From Rhynchonema sp. JSB1_4 (lineage: Eukaryota > Nematoda > Chromadorea > Monhysterida > Xyalidae), in contig JASAMV010006604.1 in NCBI GenBank assembly GCA_030248065.1, positions 1 to 64,000 of the forward strand: a stretch of DNA of 64,000 nucleotides, given 5' to 3'. Of the stretch, positions 12,601 through 25,007 are shown piece after piece (within the stretch, counting starts at the first letter, position 1; every line of letters starts with the position of its first letter). A program made the position numbers and the translations under genes. The notes beneath the pieces were generated by a model. The model saw only the letters and a list, made by a program, of their open reading frames with translations. It was not told the DNA's origin and did no database searches.

Positions 12601-14544
12601 TAAAACTTTAAAACAATTTATCTGAAAACGGGATATTTTCACCATATGCGCCAGTTCGTGAGCAATGACCACGGCCACTCGTTGTTTATTGCTGAGCATG
12701 TAGACGCTGGGATCGTATAACAAAGCGCTCTCTCTGTACGTGATCAGACCCCAGTTCTCCATGGCTCCCGCTTCGAAGTCAGGCAGAGCGATCATATCTG
12801 GAACATTTATGTAGCTCAAAGCTGACTTGTGTTTTGCTTTGAGCTCGATAAACACCAACGTACCGCATTTCTCAAGCGGGAATTTGACGCCAAAGTACTC
12901 TTCGTAGTATCTGAGGATTTTCGGACCGGCCTCGATGGCGAATTTGGTCTGATGCTTCATCTCCTTTCGCGCATACACGCGGAACTGGAAAATATAATTA
13001 GGTTGAAGAAGTCTTTCTGGTGCTATGTGAAGAGATAGTTGTAATTTTGGCACCCTGATTCCTTGAACAGTGTCCTCTGAGTAGTCGAAGTCGCAGACAG
13101 CAATGGCCAGCAAGTAAGAGGACATACGAGGCGTCTCTTTGAACTCTGTACGCAACCAATGCTGACTGAAAATCGGGCAAAGCACATCGTTTTCGACATC
13201 GATCAGGACAAAATAATTTCCCGCCTCTTATCAATCGATTCGCCGAGCTCAATGCCATTCGACAGGGCTATGGTTCCCTTTGGATGAATGACTGTGACCT
13301 TGAATGTTGCCTTCAGATGTGGTTCATCGAAGCAGGGCAGTGCGCGTCTGGCATCCGTTGGCTCCATTTGCGTGACAGCCAGATGTCTGAAACATTTAGT
13401 GTTCACGTTTTGTTTATTTCGTCGAAACACTAATAACGTACCGGTTAGTTGAAATGAAATTTTTAATTGGTTTCACCTGATACTTCCATCTGGCGCTGTG
13501 TAACTGCTCTTGTATATGCCGCTCAGAATGTTTTGACCAATAAGCCCACCATATTTGATTGCTATTGTGTATTCGACGTTCCTGGTCAAATTCCGGCTCA
13601 GTTTGATGTGAATAAACTCTGCAATAAGTAAAAAAATAACCACGCAGCATGTATGATTGCTAATATTACAAAATATACAGTTGAAGTCAACCGTTTTTCT
13701 CATCGGATGTCACTTGTCGCACTGACACTTTCAAATTTGACGGCGCACTGTTAGAGGTGTTGGTGTTTGCGCGTCGCGTGATCGTGACAGTTGAAACGCT
13801 GATGTCTTTGCCGTGTAGGGTGACTGTGTCGGTTGGCTCGTTGCATTCAACCGTGATCAACACTTTGCCTGATAGTTAAGATACTTACACAGATTGAGAC
13901 TTTCACAGGTTCTGTTTATATGCACACACATCAGACACGCACGTCTTCGGGGTACGCAGCCAACCAATGAATTGGGCTTAGCCTACTGTCGGCAACGCAA
14001 GTATAAAATGATTTTCGCCAAATGGGATGCGTGTCGTATTCTTACAACATTTGGCTACGTCCAACGTGTGGAGTCTGTGTTCAGCGCAGCGCAAAAGTCA
14101 ACGCTGACAACGACAACGAGATTAGACAAAGACTCCGTCAATAATAAGACAAAAACTCGTTCGTATTGATGTGATCTAACCGTCTATGGTGAATTCCTTG
14201 TCTTTATCGAACAGGACACCCTCGAATGGCAGGAATGTTTTCACGGTCCAGTCATAGCTGATCGGAACGATCGTGGTTGGCAATCGCTCCACAGTTTTGC
14301 TCGATTTTGCGATTGTGTCTTCCTTTAATGTCGTTTTGACGAAAAAATCATTTTTAACATCGTTTTCCGTTATTGTTGCTTAACTAACGAGATCACATTT
14401 GTCCGATAGATCCGGTTTCCGTGGTCGAATTTCGCTGACGTACAAATGATAAAGACCGGCAATGACAACACACAGAAACACTATCAGCACCACCAATGTC
14501 TGAAACCGCTAGTGAACGTGTAAGTTGAAGTCCTTTCCTACCAT
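9672..14544 (-). CDS. M1 zinc aminopeptidase, copy 2 (aminopeptidase-N/ERAP type, membrane-anchored)
   Basis: Exons: 14542-14544 (ATG, tentative), 14389-14499, 14181-14322, 13692-13868, 13477-13618, 13210-13386, 13054-13165, 12864-12984, 12643-12797, 12454-12567, 12250-12378, 12112-12177, 11971-12040, 11696-11904, 11478-11560, 11285-11418, 11008-11211, 10864-10943, 10636-10801, 10418-10560, 10077-10217, 9928-10003, 9672-9815 (stop TAA). The product is about 965 residues: signal anchor [22 protein letters not shown]-terminal barrel with [11 protein letters not shown], catalytic domain with [13 protein letters not shown] and WLNEGF (HEXXH-X18-E) and [14 protein letters not shown], then an ERAP1-like C-terminal domain ending [10 protein letters not shown]. 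Several introns are only 42-72 bp. Exon 11971-12040 is one base too long for phase and meets a stop unless the extra base is ignored. The donor at 11696 is GC. The tiny ATG exon is the least certain part. Confidence 0.85.
10332..10367. repeat. Dispersed ~40-bp imperfect palindrome
   Basis: One of at least twelve copies in the window. It reads TTTTCACA, then GGGCAGGCCATCATCAGTG and ends GCGAA; it lies in an intron of aminopeptidase copy 2. Confidence 0.6.
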
Positions 14545-14612
14545 CGCTGAAACTCTTCAGAAACTTTTTAATAAAATGACATAGTGCCAGAAATTTACGT
14601 CAGTCTGTCTTA

Positions 14613-16042
14613 GGCCGTCTTCACAATGACCCGGTTTCCCGGTTTTCCGGTTTCCCGGTTTCCCGGTTTCACGGTTGTTGTCTTCACAATGATCCGGTTT
14701 CCCGGTTTCCCGGTTTCACTTTTCCGGTTTCCCGGTTTCCCGGTTTCACGGTTGACGTCTTCACAATGACCGGGTTTCCCGGTTTCCCGGTTTGGCCTAA
14801 TTATTTCGCGCCGGGAAACCGGAAAAAGTCAATTAGAACCGGTTCTAATTTTCATCCGGTTTTGATGCATCAGACGCATGCATTTGGCTCAGAATCGGTC
14901 CAAAATAGAACAATTTGACCATTTTAATATACCAATTGATTATGTTCAGTCTGTGTATTCATACTTACATTGCATTCTTCAGGCAAACAGCATCGCGTCA
15001 GCTCGTAAGGTTATTTCTGTACATTTTATATGTATTTGTTCGCTTTCTAGCAAGAAGCATGATGGTGGATCAAAAGTGTTCAAGTACCACACCTGCTTCA
15101 AAAATGGCATGCAAAAGATGATATGGCTATCAATTTGTTGTTCCGGCAAGCTGTTTTACTTAGCGCGAAGTGGGCAATGCTCATAGCAAACAAAAACAAG
15201 AATGCAGTACATTAGGTACACGTACAACATGTAGTTTTGAATGAACACAATCATCACCAAAAATGCTATGCTCCCAAGCATGCCAAAATATAAGGAGCTA
15301 GACGAATTTTGTGTACGGAACTCCACAACATGAGATACATATACCAAAACCAAACAGCCACGTCCCATTACGCCATCCGCTGCTCTCGGTGATGCTAATC
15401 CCGCTAATGTGCAGTGGATCTAGATTGATAACTCAACCGTCAGCAAAAGCCAACGAAGTTTGGTATCATCACGTCTAGGTCTTTATATTCTTGTTTTGAA
15501 ACTGTGAAACAATTTTGCTCATTCAAGCTCCTTAGATCTTGTTGGGAAACAATTGCTCTGGCCTATAGTTCACACTCATGTTGTGGAACAATTTTGAGCT
15601 TGTCTAGCTCTTTATATTCTGGTTTGTGAAACAGTTTTGCTCGTGTCAAGCTCCTTAGATCTGGTTCTATGACTACTTTCCTCCACTCTGGCTCTTTGTA
15701 GTCTTGTTTGTGAAGCGGTTTGCTTTTGTCTAGCTCCTTATATTCTTGTTTTGGAACTACTCACTCGTACAACAATCAGTACATAGGTATGTAATAAACG
15801 TTGATAGTTAAATTGGTCATGATTTCTCACGCACCACACTGAAAATCGTGAAACCGGGAAACCGGGTCATTGTGAAGACATGAAATTAGAACCGGAAAAC
15901 CGGGAAACCGGAAAACCGGGAAACCGGGAAACCGGATTTGATTGTGAAGACGTCAACCGTGAAACCGGGAAACCGGACAACCGTGAAACCGGGAAACCGG
16001 AAAACCGGGAAACCGGGAAACCGGATCATTGTGAAGACGGCC
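14613..16042. mobile_element. 1.43-kb MITE with CCGGTTTCC-repeat inverted ends, target duplication TTA
   Basis: The left end GGCCGTCTTCACAATGA is mirrored by TCATTGTGAAGACGGCC at the right end, and TTA flanks both sides (14610-14612, 16043-16045). Both ends carry arrays of CCGGTTTCC units in opposite orientation (about 14631-14830 and 15850-16025). There is no transposase frame. GG-starting ends with a TTA duplication fit PIF/Harbinger-type elements (inference). It lies about 70 bp upstream of the predicted start of aminopeptidase copy 2, in its promoter region. Confidence 0.88.
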
Positions 16043-16045
16043 TTA

Positions 16046-19000
16046 CCGCAACGCAGTAGTTGGATGTCTTAGCGGGCATGAGGAGTCATCGGTTCATCAA
16101 CCGAAACAAGGTTATTATGTTAGTAAGTATTAACCGGAGGTATAAGTGGTAAATTGTCAAAGGTCAGCAGGTAACACGAAGTTGAACGTTGACTCGCATT
16201 ATTGAACACATCAGAAAACGAAGTTAGGTTCGGATTGGAATGGCAAAGCCCGGTGTTATCCAATATCAACTGAACATTTACGTTTAGTCATTTTCACTTC
16301 CTTTCACCAGAATTCCTTTTCCAAATCAAATTCAACCGTTATGTGTATTGAGTGACTGAGTGACTGTTCACCCATTGCTCGAATACACCACTTTTAAAGT
16401 ATCTGACGCAGTACTGTAAGCAGGTATACAATTGGTTACAGTCAACCATGAACGGGTGAGCTGTACAACTGTTTGCTAAGCTACTGAGCAACACACAAAT
16501 GCAGAGGCGGGCGTGACCATTGCCTTGTTCATTTACATGAAAAACTTATTGATCTCCAACGACACTGAAGTTGAACAACACTGCACAGCAACATTTTCCA
16601 CGATAGTTGCTTTGTTGCAGCAGCAGTTACTCCCTAATGATACCGCTGCAGAAGTTGTAAAAGTTAGCCCATAAACGCCGGTAAATGCTAGTGGTCGATA
16701 TTCATCAATACTTGCATTGCATAAGCGGCATCAAATTAGCACTACCTACTTTACACACCATATCCCTGATCAACAAATTCTGCATTTTGTGGTGCAGACT
16801 TTCGCTTTTGGAACCCTTGCCTCTTCAAAATCAGGGACATGTAATTTTAAGTGAACATCGCACTCATGTCTTGTCATTTTGCGTGGATAAAAAATAAGTC
16901 AAAGGTCGAAGCTCCAACTTCACGCTGTCAAACCAGTCACCATGTCGAAAGAACTAAACTCAAAATTAACTAAAAAAATCAGTCATTGTTGTAAGTATTA
17001 TGTCGTATTATAACAGGGCACCGGTCTGGCAGCAATCTCTGGTCTTTCTTATTTGCTCAAATGGTCTTGTCATGCTCACGCTGACACTGCGCTCAATGGT
17101 GCCCTTCCACGATGCACATGTGCATCTTGGGCGGCATGCATTGCTTGGCATTAGGAATCGTTTTACATTGTGCATTTTTGTTCAGGCACCCCAGCACATG
17201 AGACAGTTCGATATTTCGTATGATCATGAAACGTGTTTTATCGAACAGAAAACATGAAAATACTGGCACTTTTCAGCCAAAACCAGTTCCCTGCATGTAC
17301 AGCATGTTCCTGCACGTGCTGTGTTCGAGACGCAGTGTGAGATTAGACGCTGCATGCCCTACCCACCATGTGTCTAAGAGGACACACGCAAAACAAAAAA
17401 CGGTTGTCGTGACGAAGATTACCGAGGCTTTTGGTTATCTCAACAACATGCGCGCTTTATGCGCTCTTCTTGTTCTGGTCGGAGCAACGGTCAACGACAG
17501 CAAGTGGAGGAAGACGGCTAATTCTGATCATGAAGCGGACCGATCTACAATGCCGGAAGCATGTTTAACAATTTTCCTCTTTTTTATTCACCACCGATTT
17601 TAGCAGTTTACACGATCTTTACCGAGCCTCTTTGGCAGTTTACATCAGTCATATTTTGTTGTTTTGCAGAGACCAACGACTGTAAATTCATTGAGGCCTG
17701 ACGGGTAGACATGAGACCGAAACCTGATCTGAACCTCAACAATTCGAAAAAAAATGTGAATCTGAGATCAAAAATAACGCGCAACAGACACTCCTTTAGA
17801 TTGACAATGGCAGTGCGCTTTATTGCGGCACGCGATCTTGCAATGAAAACGGGAAACCAAAATCCCTGATACAAAAAAAATCGCTTGCTCCAACTGGGAC
17901 TGGAGGCCAGGTATCCTTTCGCTAGTCGGCCGGGACCATAGCATCAAGACCATAAGTTTTATGTCCAAGACAGCGCTGCTCCCACAGCTAAGTTGGTAGG
18001 GCGGTCGTCCAGTCAACGAAAGGACCCCTGGGTACCAGTCCTAGTTTTTCGAAAGCAATTTTTCGTTAATCAACGACTTTGAATCGACAGTATGCAACAG
18101 GAAATCAATCTAGTCGGGCGTTAACGTCGAAAAGGTAAAAAATGTGCAAAGTTAAACTAATTAGCTAAGTCAGCTTTTCAAATGAAGTCTGAAAAGCGGT
18201 TTCGCTCGTGGTCTCAGGTCTAGTCGAAGTACATCGGAAGTTGCTGTCGAAAATGATGCAACACGGACAATTGCGTTGACGATTTTCATTATCTTCAGTG
18301 TCATTCTGATATTGTTTGTCGTTCTTTATTCTTTGATAAATTTAATGAGTGCCACGTAGTACGCGCTGCTTTTGTACACAATTCATATTCTCCTGTTTAT
18401 TCATCAGAAGTGCCTCATATTTCCACTGCGTGATGATTCAAATGTCTGATGGTTTGACATTGATGATCCATGCAGGACGCGCAAAGTTCTTTCGGATAAA
18501 ATGCTTATGCTTTTATGTTCTCTTATTGAGTGTCGGTTGAATGTTGTGTCTGGTTTTGCCAAAGATGCCGTGTGAAGATGTTACCGCAACAACAACTTGG
18601 GTCACTGGCTTGACTATGCATGTGCAACAGTAATGGGCAAAACACGATGGTAGATCCAGGGTTGGGCAAAAAAACGACGAGGTTTTTTTGAACAAAAACG
18701 ACGTTTTTTAAAAGAAACGTCTGGGTCGTTTTCCGTTTTTTTAAATCCTGAATTTCCTTGATTTTCCCTGATTTTTCAGGCAAAGTACCCTGATTTTCGG
18801 GGAAAATCATTTTTTTGAATTAAATTTTTGAATTAAATTGATTTAATTCGAAAAGATTTCGCGATTTGGCTAGTTATAAGACGCGGTTTTTTGCACACGG
18901 CGGCCTTTCGAAGTCATCTTTCAATTTCATCCAACAAAACATGGGGTAGAAGACGTTAGACACACCCTTTTAAATTTCATGCCATTTCATTTCGATGCCA

Positions 19001-21245
19001 CCGGGCGATCTAACGTCACCGATTCGACTGAGACTGCTGCTGTTCACGCATGCTTTCACATGAGCCTGGTAAAAGTTTGGTCACTGTTGGACAAGGATTA
19101 CGGTAGTTGTTCGGGTTGGCCGCGAGCTGGTGTAGCCCGATAACTTGCGTTTTCAACGAGAGGAGTTTATCCATCGACAGTATAACTGTCACAACAACAC
19201 AAATGCGGTACAACGCAGATGTTACTCTCAATAGGATCGCCAGGTATAGGTAACTATGGGACATTAGACAAATATCATGACAAAAACAACTCCCGTATTT
19301 ATGGTATTTATGCATGAAACATCACCTAGTGTTTCCTCCTACAGTCAGCTGCTCAAAGCAACATTTCGTACAGTTGCTTGTCCACCGGCATTTTACCTTG
19401 ATACTGAAAAAACAATTTCAAGTTTTCTGAAAGCTTTTGACGATAAAAATTCTTCAAATGAAGTTTTATTACCCAAGTTTCGGGCGTGAAACAAGCGATG
19501 GGTGATGTCTGACACTTTTTCGAGCCGGGCGCCTTACGACAGAATCGGTGCATCGTCTGGCACAGCTGACCCTCGGGACATGAGAATTTAGCGCACGCGC
19601 CTCAAGGAAAGGTCATGCGGGTTTTTAATTTCATGGTTTTTGGATCATGAACACAGAGTCTTCGCAACTAGGGAACCACCTATATATGCGCTACTTCGTC
19701 GTCTAAGCATCTTGCATCTAATCAGCAATAGATAATTATGGCACTACAAAGTTTGAATCTTGTCTGTATTTAGCCAAATATGCGGAACTCCAGTTGCGAA
19801 GAACATCACTGATACTTGCGACATACCAGGCCCCATGTAGGTGCACGTGGCGACGGGCATGATACGGAATGGCAGTCCACCCCGTGCCCCAAATGTTGAC
19901 AGCCCTGCACCGCAACGATGGTTGGGCGGACAACGGTACTTGTCACATGGCCCTGAAAGTGTATTATGTGTCCAGTTGGTATGACCATCGGGAACTAAAT
20001 GTGTATACCATCAGTATCAGTACAGTATACCTAGTACCTTCACGGCAAGCATATCAGGCGCGACTACGCTCCTACCGCTTAGGCGAGCGTAAATCATGTT
20101 TGGGCCGTCTGTTTATATGGTTTCGCGATAGCGTTGGCGCACTGATTTTGGCTAGCATACAAGTTGTGCCCATGACAGACTTGACGCACACTTTATGAAC
20201 AATGAAGGGTCTCTAACTTTTCTTCCCCGAGATGCGAGTGTTTGCGGTGCTGGCTCTATCGGAGTCCTCAACCTATACGAATGGTTCTGGTTGTAAAGCC
20301 AACCTCGTAACCCAAGCCTTCATCCCCTCAAAAACTAACGGCCTTCTTCAACAGGCATGGATTCGAACTGATCGCCTATTTCCAACGCTCGAACGCAATT
20401 TGCCAACACGCAGCACTGAAATGTTGAATTATTTTTGTGCGACGGACATTGGGTCCCACAGGCTCTATAGTCTCATACTCAACCTTAAACCACTCACTAC
20501 CTAATACAGTTGAACAAAGTAACGACAGCGATTGCGCCACGGCCAGTCAAACGTTGTTTTTTGTTGGGACCACATTTTTCGTGAATTGCAACATTAAAGT
20601 TCGACAAGCGTGGTGGACAGCTTCTACGCTGATCGAAATTAAATGCTTCAACTTATGTAATTCCAAATTGAGGTCCAAAATCGCGCCCTTGGCTTGCCGT
20701 AGCCTATAGTCGTCGTCGTTTGCTTCGGACTTGAAACCGCTCGAACTGACTATCCATTCTAGTTCTGTCTGATCCTTGATTCGCTACTTTGAACATGACT
20801 GTAACTCAAAACCTAGTAAATAATCCTAAAGAGAGCGAACATCCGAGACAATACCGAACCTTGAGTAACTGTTAAAAGATGGGCTTTTTATAATTGAGCG
20901 GCGAAAGACTCAACCACCCAACTCACAATAGTAATAGCCGTTTTCATGTGTTTGGTCATTTTCTTCTCTGTTTCGGATTCGGCGGCGAAATAAACGTATG
21001 TACCACTCATGAAAAAATAATAAAGAACAGTGCTGGTGACATAATACTGTATCCCAAGAATAATAGAATTAAAGACAAAATAAAGCAATTTCTCAAGAGG
21101 TGAGCTTATGGAAGACTATGGATAGCATGGACTTGCACAACTGAAACAACTCCAACTCAGTAAATTATATACTGTACATGCCATTGGCCAAAAACTACTG
21201 ACTACGTCGGTTTCAGTCATTCTGGCTGATGTGTGATTTCTATTC
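16046..21245. other. No recognisable gene
   Basis: Five kilobases upstream of aminopeptidase copy 2 with only short overlapping frames. A tRNA-like patch is listed separately. Nothing else here matches a family I know. An untranslated first exon of copy 2 could lie here. Confidence 0.4.
17978..18051 (+). repeat. tRNA-like segment (degenerate tRNA or SINE head)
   Basis: An A-box-like AGCTAAGTTGGTAGGGC is followed 25-30 bases later by a B-box-like GGGTACCAGTCC. A short stem TCGT/ACGA encloses a seven-base loop (CCAGTCA). The T-stem and acceptor stem do not pair properly and loop position 33 is C, so it is not a sound tRNA. A decayed tRNA or tRNA-derived SINE promoter is possible. Confidence 0.25.
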
Positions 21246-21248
21246 ATA

Positions 21249-21543
21249 GGGCTCCCTGGTCATAGTGGAAAATGGAAATAAAAATATTTGTTCTACCTCC
21301 AAGTTTTCCGTTTCCATTTTCCTATGACTAAGGGTTTCTATGTAAAATATGACGAATCAGCGGTCGAAATTTGAGCGAAACAGAAAACGTTTTTGTCATA
21401 TGCCAAAACATGACCACTGCACAAAATGTTTTGTTTCATTTCCATTTTCCTGTATGCGCTTAGTCATAGTGGCAAATGGAAACTGAAAACTTGGACATAG
21501 AAAATATTTTCATTTCCATTTTCCACTATGACTAAGAGAGCCC
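21249..21543. mobile_element. 295-bp MITE with ATAGTGGAAAATGGAAA inverted ends
   Basis: The left end begins GGGCTCCCTGGTCATAGTGG and the right end is CCACTATGACTAAGAGAGCCC. The same ATGGAAAA/TTTTCCAT motif recurs inside. Flanks are ATA (left) and TTA (right), compatible with a TWA-type 3-bp duplication. Confidence 0.72.
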
Positions 21544-22101
21544 TTAATTGATTACAGCTTTTTTGACACGGATTCTAAAGAGCATTCTCAACATCTCAAG
21601 TTACGCTTCGAAGACAGACATAGGGTTTACTTGGAATACTTTTTACCACAGACACTCTGCACATAAATGTATTAAACTGAGTTACATCTTGTATTTTCTG
21701 TTCATTTTACGTCATAAGGGAGCGTGGAGGCGTAATAAGGCGGCCTGTACTGCATACAATAGATCTGGAAAGCAAAGTGATTCAAAACCGCAAAGGGAAT
21801 AATTTGCTGATTTGGTTCTTTAGAAACTCTTCCGCTAGCGTGTCAAGCCCAGTTTCTATCACTTGGCACGCCATACAACTTTGCAAACGTCAGACATGAA
21901 ATTTACTTGCGTGGTGTTTTTCTTTTATCGCTGAAAGCGAAAATGAAGTTACAGCAAAGTGATTACTGTACACGATCAAATGTACAGTGACTTGCGTCAA
22001 AGCATATCATGAGGCTGACGGTTTGTTGAGTTACGCTGCAAACAGAGCGCCTTCACGTTGAGTTAGCGCTCTAATAATAACTGTAATTCAATAAATGTTC
22101 G
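21544..22101. other. No recognisable gene
   Basis: AT-rich spacer between two inverted-repeat elements; nothing identifiable. Confidence 0.4.
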
Positions 22102-23046
22102 GACTCTGACAATACTTTTGGGAGAAGCTTATCAAACGCGTTGCCTGATCCGTAAAGCACCCACAACTGGCGCATCCAGCTGAGTTTCGTAGCATTTCGC
22201 AAATCACTACGTTAGACGCAGTGGTTAATAAAAAATTTTTTCATTCAAACCCTTTTTTTTTAAAAAAAAATTTTTTCTTTTAATTTAAAAATTTTTTTTT
22301 TATTCCAGCCAAAAACTGCCAGAAACTAAAAAAATGAGCGCTAAAGCAAAAAATAGTGGCATTTTTCTTCCATAACGTGTGGTAAGTGCATATAAAGCAC
22401 TCACGAGACGAAAACAATACTTAACAATGGTCAATGAGTACCAACAGTAGTCAGGTACACACCCGTACACTTCTCCCACGTGGTGTGGGTGCCTTGGTGT
22501 GGCTTTGTGACACTCAAGACGGTAAATTTGGGTGAAACTATTGCCTCTTGGTACACGACCAATGCAAATATGTGACAAACAGTGTAAATATAGAGTGAAT
22601 ATCACACCGAATCACTGCTTTCGGGTCTGTTACATGAATAAATGCATGCCCACCCAGTCACATGTACATGTGTAATCATGTGAGAGGCCATGTGAGTGTG
22701 TGCACTATGTCTATGCCACAAAACAACGATTATGGCACCCAATACACCCATGGTAGGGTCGGGTGATGTTAACAGTAGCAATTTTTATGCAAAAAATAGC
22801 ACTTTTAGAGCAAAAAATAGAGAAATTTTCGAATTTTGAGATGATAAAAAAAATTTTTTTTAACTTTTGGAACGAATTTTTTGTTTAAAAAAAATTTTTT
22901 TTTAATAAAAAAAAAATTTTTTTTAGAAAAACCACTCACTGAGTGGGTGACAGTCACGTGACCGCTGCAGTTAATACACGCATAATGAGCTTTACAGATC
23001 AGGCAACGCGTTTGAAAAGTTGCTCCCAAAAGTATTGTCGGAGTAG
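22102..23046. mobile_element. ~945-bp MITE, GACAATACTTTTGGGAG family, long copy
   Basis: The left end carries GACAATACTTTTGGGAG and then AACGCGTTGCCTGATC. The right end carries the inverse (GATCAGGCAACGCGTT, then CTCCCAAAAGTATTGTC), giving terminal repeats of about 60 bp. The centre is AT-rich with A and T runs. A short copy of the same family lies at 51913-52117. The target duplication is not clear. Confidence 0.75.
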
Positions 23047-23177
23047 AGTAGGTATGATTCACTCATCACCCTGGTAATTAACCAATTCAAATGCTGGCTT
23101 AGTATACTGTCTGTCAATTCAGATCGTCAGCTCGTGTCGTCAACTCCCATGTACTGTATAATTTCTCGCGCTCGTTA

Positions 23178-23740
23178 AAGCGGCCCCGCCGCTATTGTTT
23201 TTTTGGTTTTCGACCTTGGTTTTTTCACTTATATCGTTTGTTGGCATCGAGATCAAGAACATTAGTTTTGACGAACTTCACCAATTTGGCGATTACCCAC
23301 AGAAATCGATCCACCAACATGGCCGCACGGGAACAAACTATCCCAATATTGACGCACTATGTGTGCATGGAAATCAGGATTTCCAAAGCAAAATTCAAAT
23401 CACAGAGGTGTGGTATAGGCGGCGCGTTACGGTAGGTTGACAAAACATTTGTTATTTACAAAAGAGCTAATGTTTTATCGGGCTACCGTAACCCGCCGCC
23501 TATATCACGGCCCGGTGATTTTGAATTTCTCTTGTCATTCCTGATCATCATGTGCAAATGTGCGTCAATATCGGACAGTTTTGTTCCCGATAGACCACCT
23601 TGGCGGATCGATTTCGGTGGGTAATCGCCATTTTGGTGAAGTTCGTCAATACTAATGTTCTTGATCTCGATGCCAACAAACGATATAAGTGAAAAAACCG
23701 AGGTCGAAAACCAAAAAAAACAATAGCGGCGGGGCCGCTT
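23178..23740. mobile_element. 563-bp foldback element with AAGCGGCCCCGCCGC ends
   Basis: Starts AAGCGGCCCCGCCGCTATTG and ends with its exact inverse, CAATAGCGGCGGGGCCGCTT. Arms of roughly 240 bp mirror each other (for example GGCGATTACCCAC around 23287 against 23617). TA flanks both ends, which would fit a Tc1/mariner-type target. No coding frame. Confidence 0.82.
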
Positions 23741-25007
23741 TATTAAGGCTACTTGAGTTAACGACGAGAATTGACCAGAATTGAGTTTAACGACTGCACC
23801 ATGAGTCAAAATCATTACATCTTAATGTTGGTAATTAAACGAATGATAACAAGAAACACGAATGAAACTTTGATCGGTCTTATGTTGGGTGCGTTGTCAT
23901 CAAATCTTACTGTAAGTACCTTTGAGGTGCTACGGGCAATGCACCTTGCTGGCATCTATGGCCGGGTAATGCCGAAGCAAGCCCGTTGCTTGCCTCGGGC
24001 AAGTCGATGCCAAGTCCATACCAGGAGCGCTTGCCCACAAAGTTGATGCGGCTCGACATATTCGCCTATTTACGTACATAGCACTGCCGGATTCCGATTA
24101 TTCACAAGAATGCAACAGTCCACGAAAAAGGAACATTTCTTTTTGCCAGCACTCAATAATCTTCAATGTTTTATTCGCACTTGGAGAGAAAAGTGCACAT
24201 TTCAGTACACTTCACGTTTGTGTGTTCCTAATGATTATGTACAGTCTTTGTTTGTGGCAGCAGGAACAATAATTTCCAGCAAAGCAGCAGAGAAAGCAGG
24301 TCATTAGCGCGCTGGACAAAACTTGCAAAGGTCAATGAACAGTGTTTTGCAGGTCACAACGCCAGGAGAAATATATATAGAAGTTAAAAAATTTATGTAC
24401 AAAACATTTTGTATTTCTTTCGCAGTTGTCACCAAGGTACAGAATGATTATCATCATACTTCGCAAAAAAATGAATACAGTGACCCTGACTTGTACATTT
24501 TAGCACAAAAACGGATATAATTATTCAGAGTTATGTATATTTGCGGTCTTAAATACAGCAATCGTGATAGTTTGTTACCGGAGCGAAAAGCTGGACTTAT
24601 ATTATTACAGTGGTCAACGCAAATGGTCAAATGACTCAGTCAACTTACTTAGAGCAGAATTGTCAACTCACCCTGAATGCTTTCTTGCGCTCACTCGGGG
24701 CTGCTGGTGAGTTGGCGAAATGATTTGACCACTTGACTTTCCACAAAATGCAAAGTTAGAGACGGCGATTCACGTTGCCCATACACACAGGATCGGTCTA
24801 ATTCAATGGAAGAGAAAGGCTCTCAGTGGGAAATCCAGAGTGGATTTGGCGGATAAAAGCGAATAGCCGTATTACGTATATACCTTTGATTCGATAATTG
24901 GAAGCCAGACTATACAACATAAATCGTGATTCAAAGAATACGGTGATATGTGTGTCGCATTCAAAACTATTTCAAAACAAAACATCAATCAATCAATATC
25001 CAGTCAA
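23741..25007. other. No recognisable gene, 3' flank of aminopeptidase copy 3
   Basis: This is immediately downstream of the stop codon of aminopeptidase copy 3, so part of it should be that gene's 3' untranslated region. Only short frames are seen. Confidence 0.4.

Noticed and set aside
14631..16025. CRISPR-like array suggested by regularly repeated CCGGTTTCC units
   Set aside because: Units are contiguous with no spacers, oppositely oriented at the two ends of a transposon, and the DNA is eukaryotic.
17978..18051. Functional tRNA gene
   Set aside because: A and B boxes are recognisable but the T and acceptor stems do not pair, so only a tRNA-like repeat is claimed.
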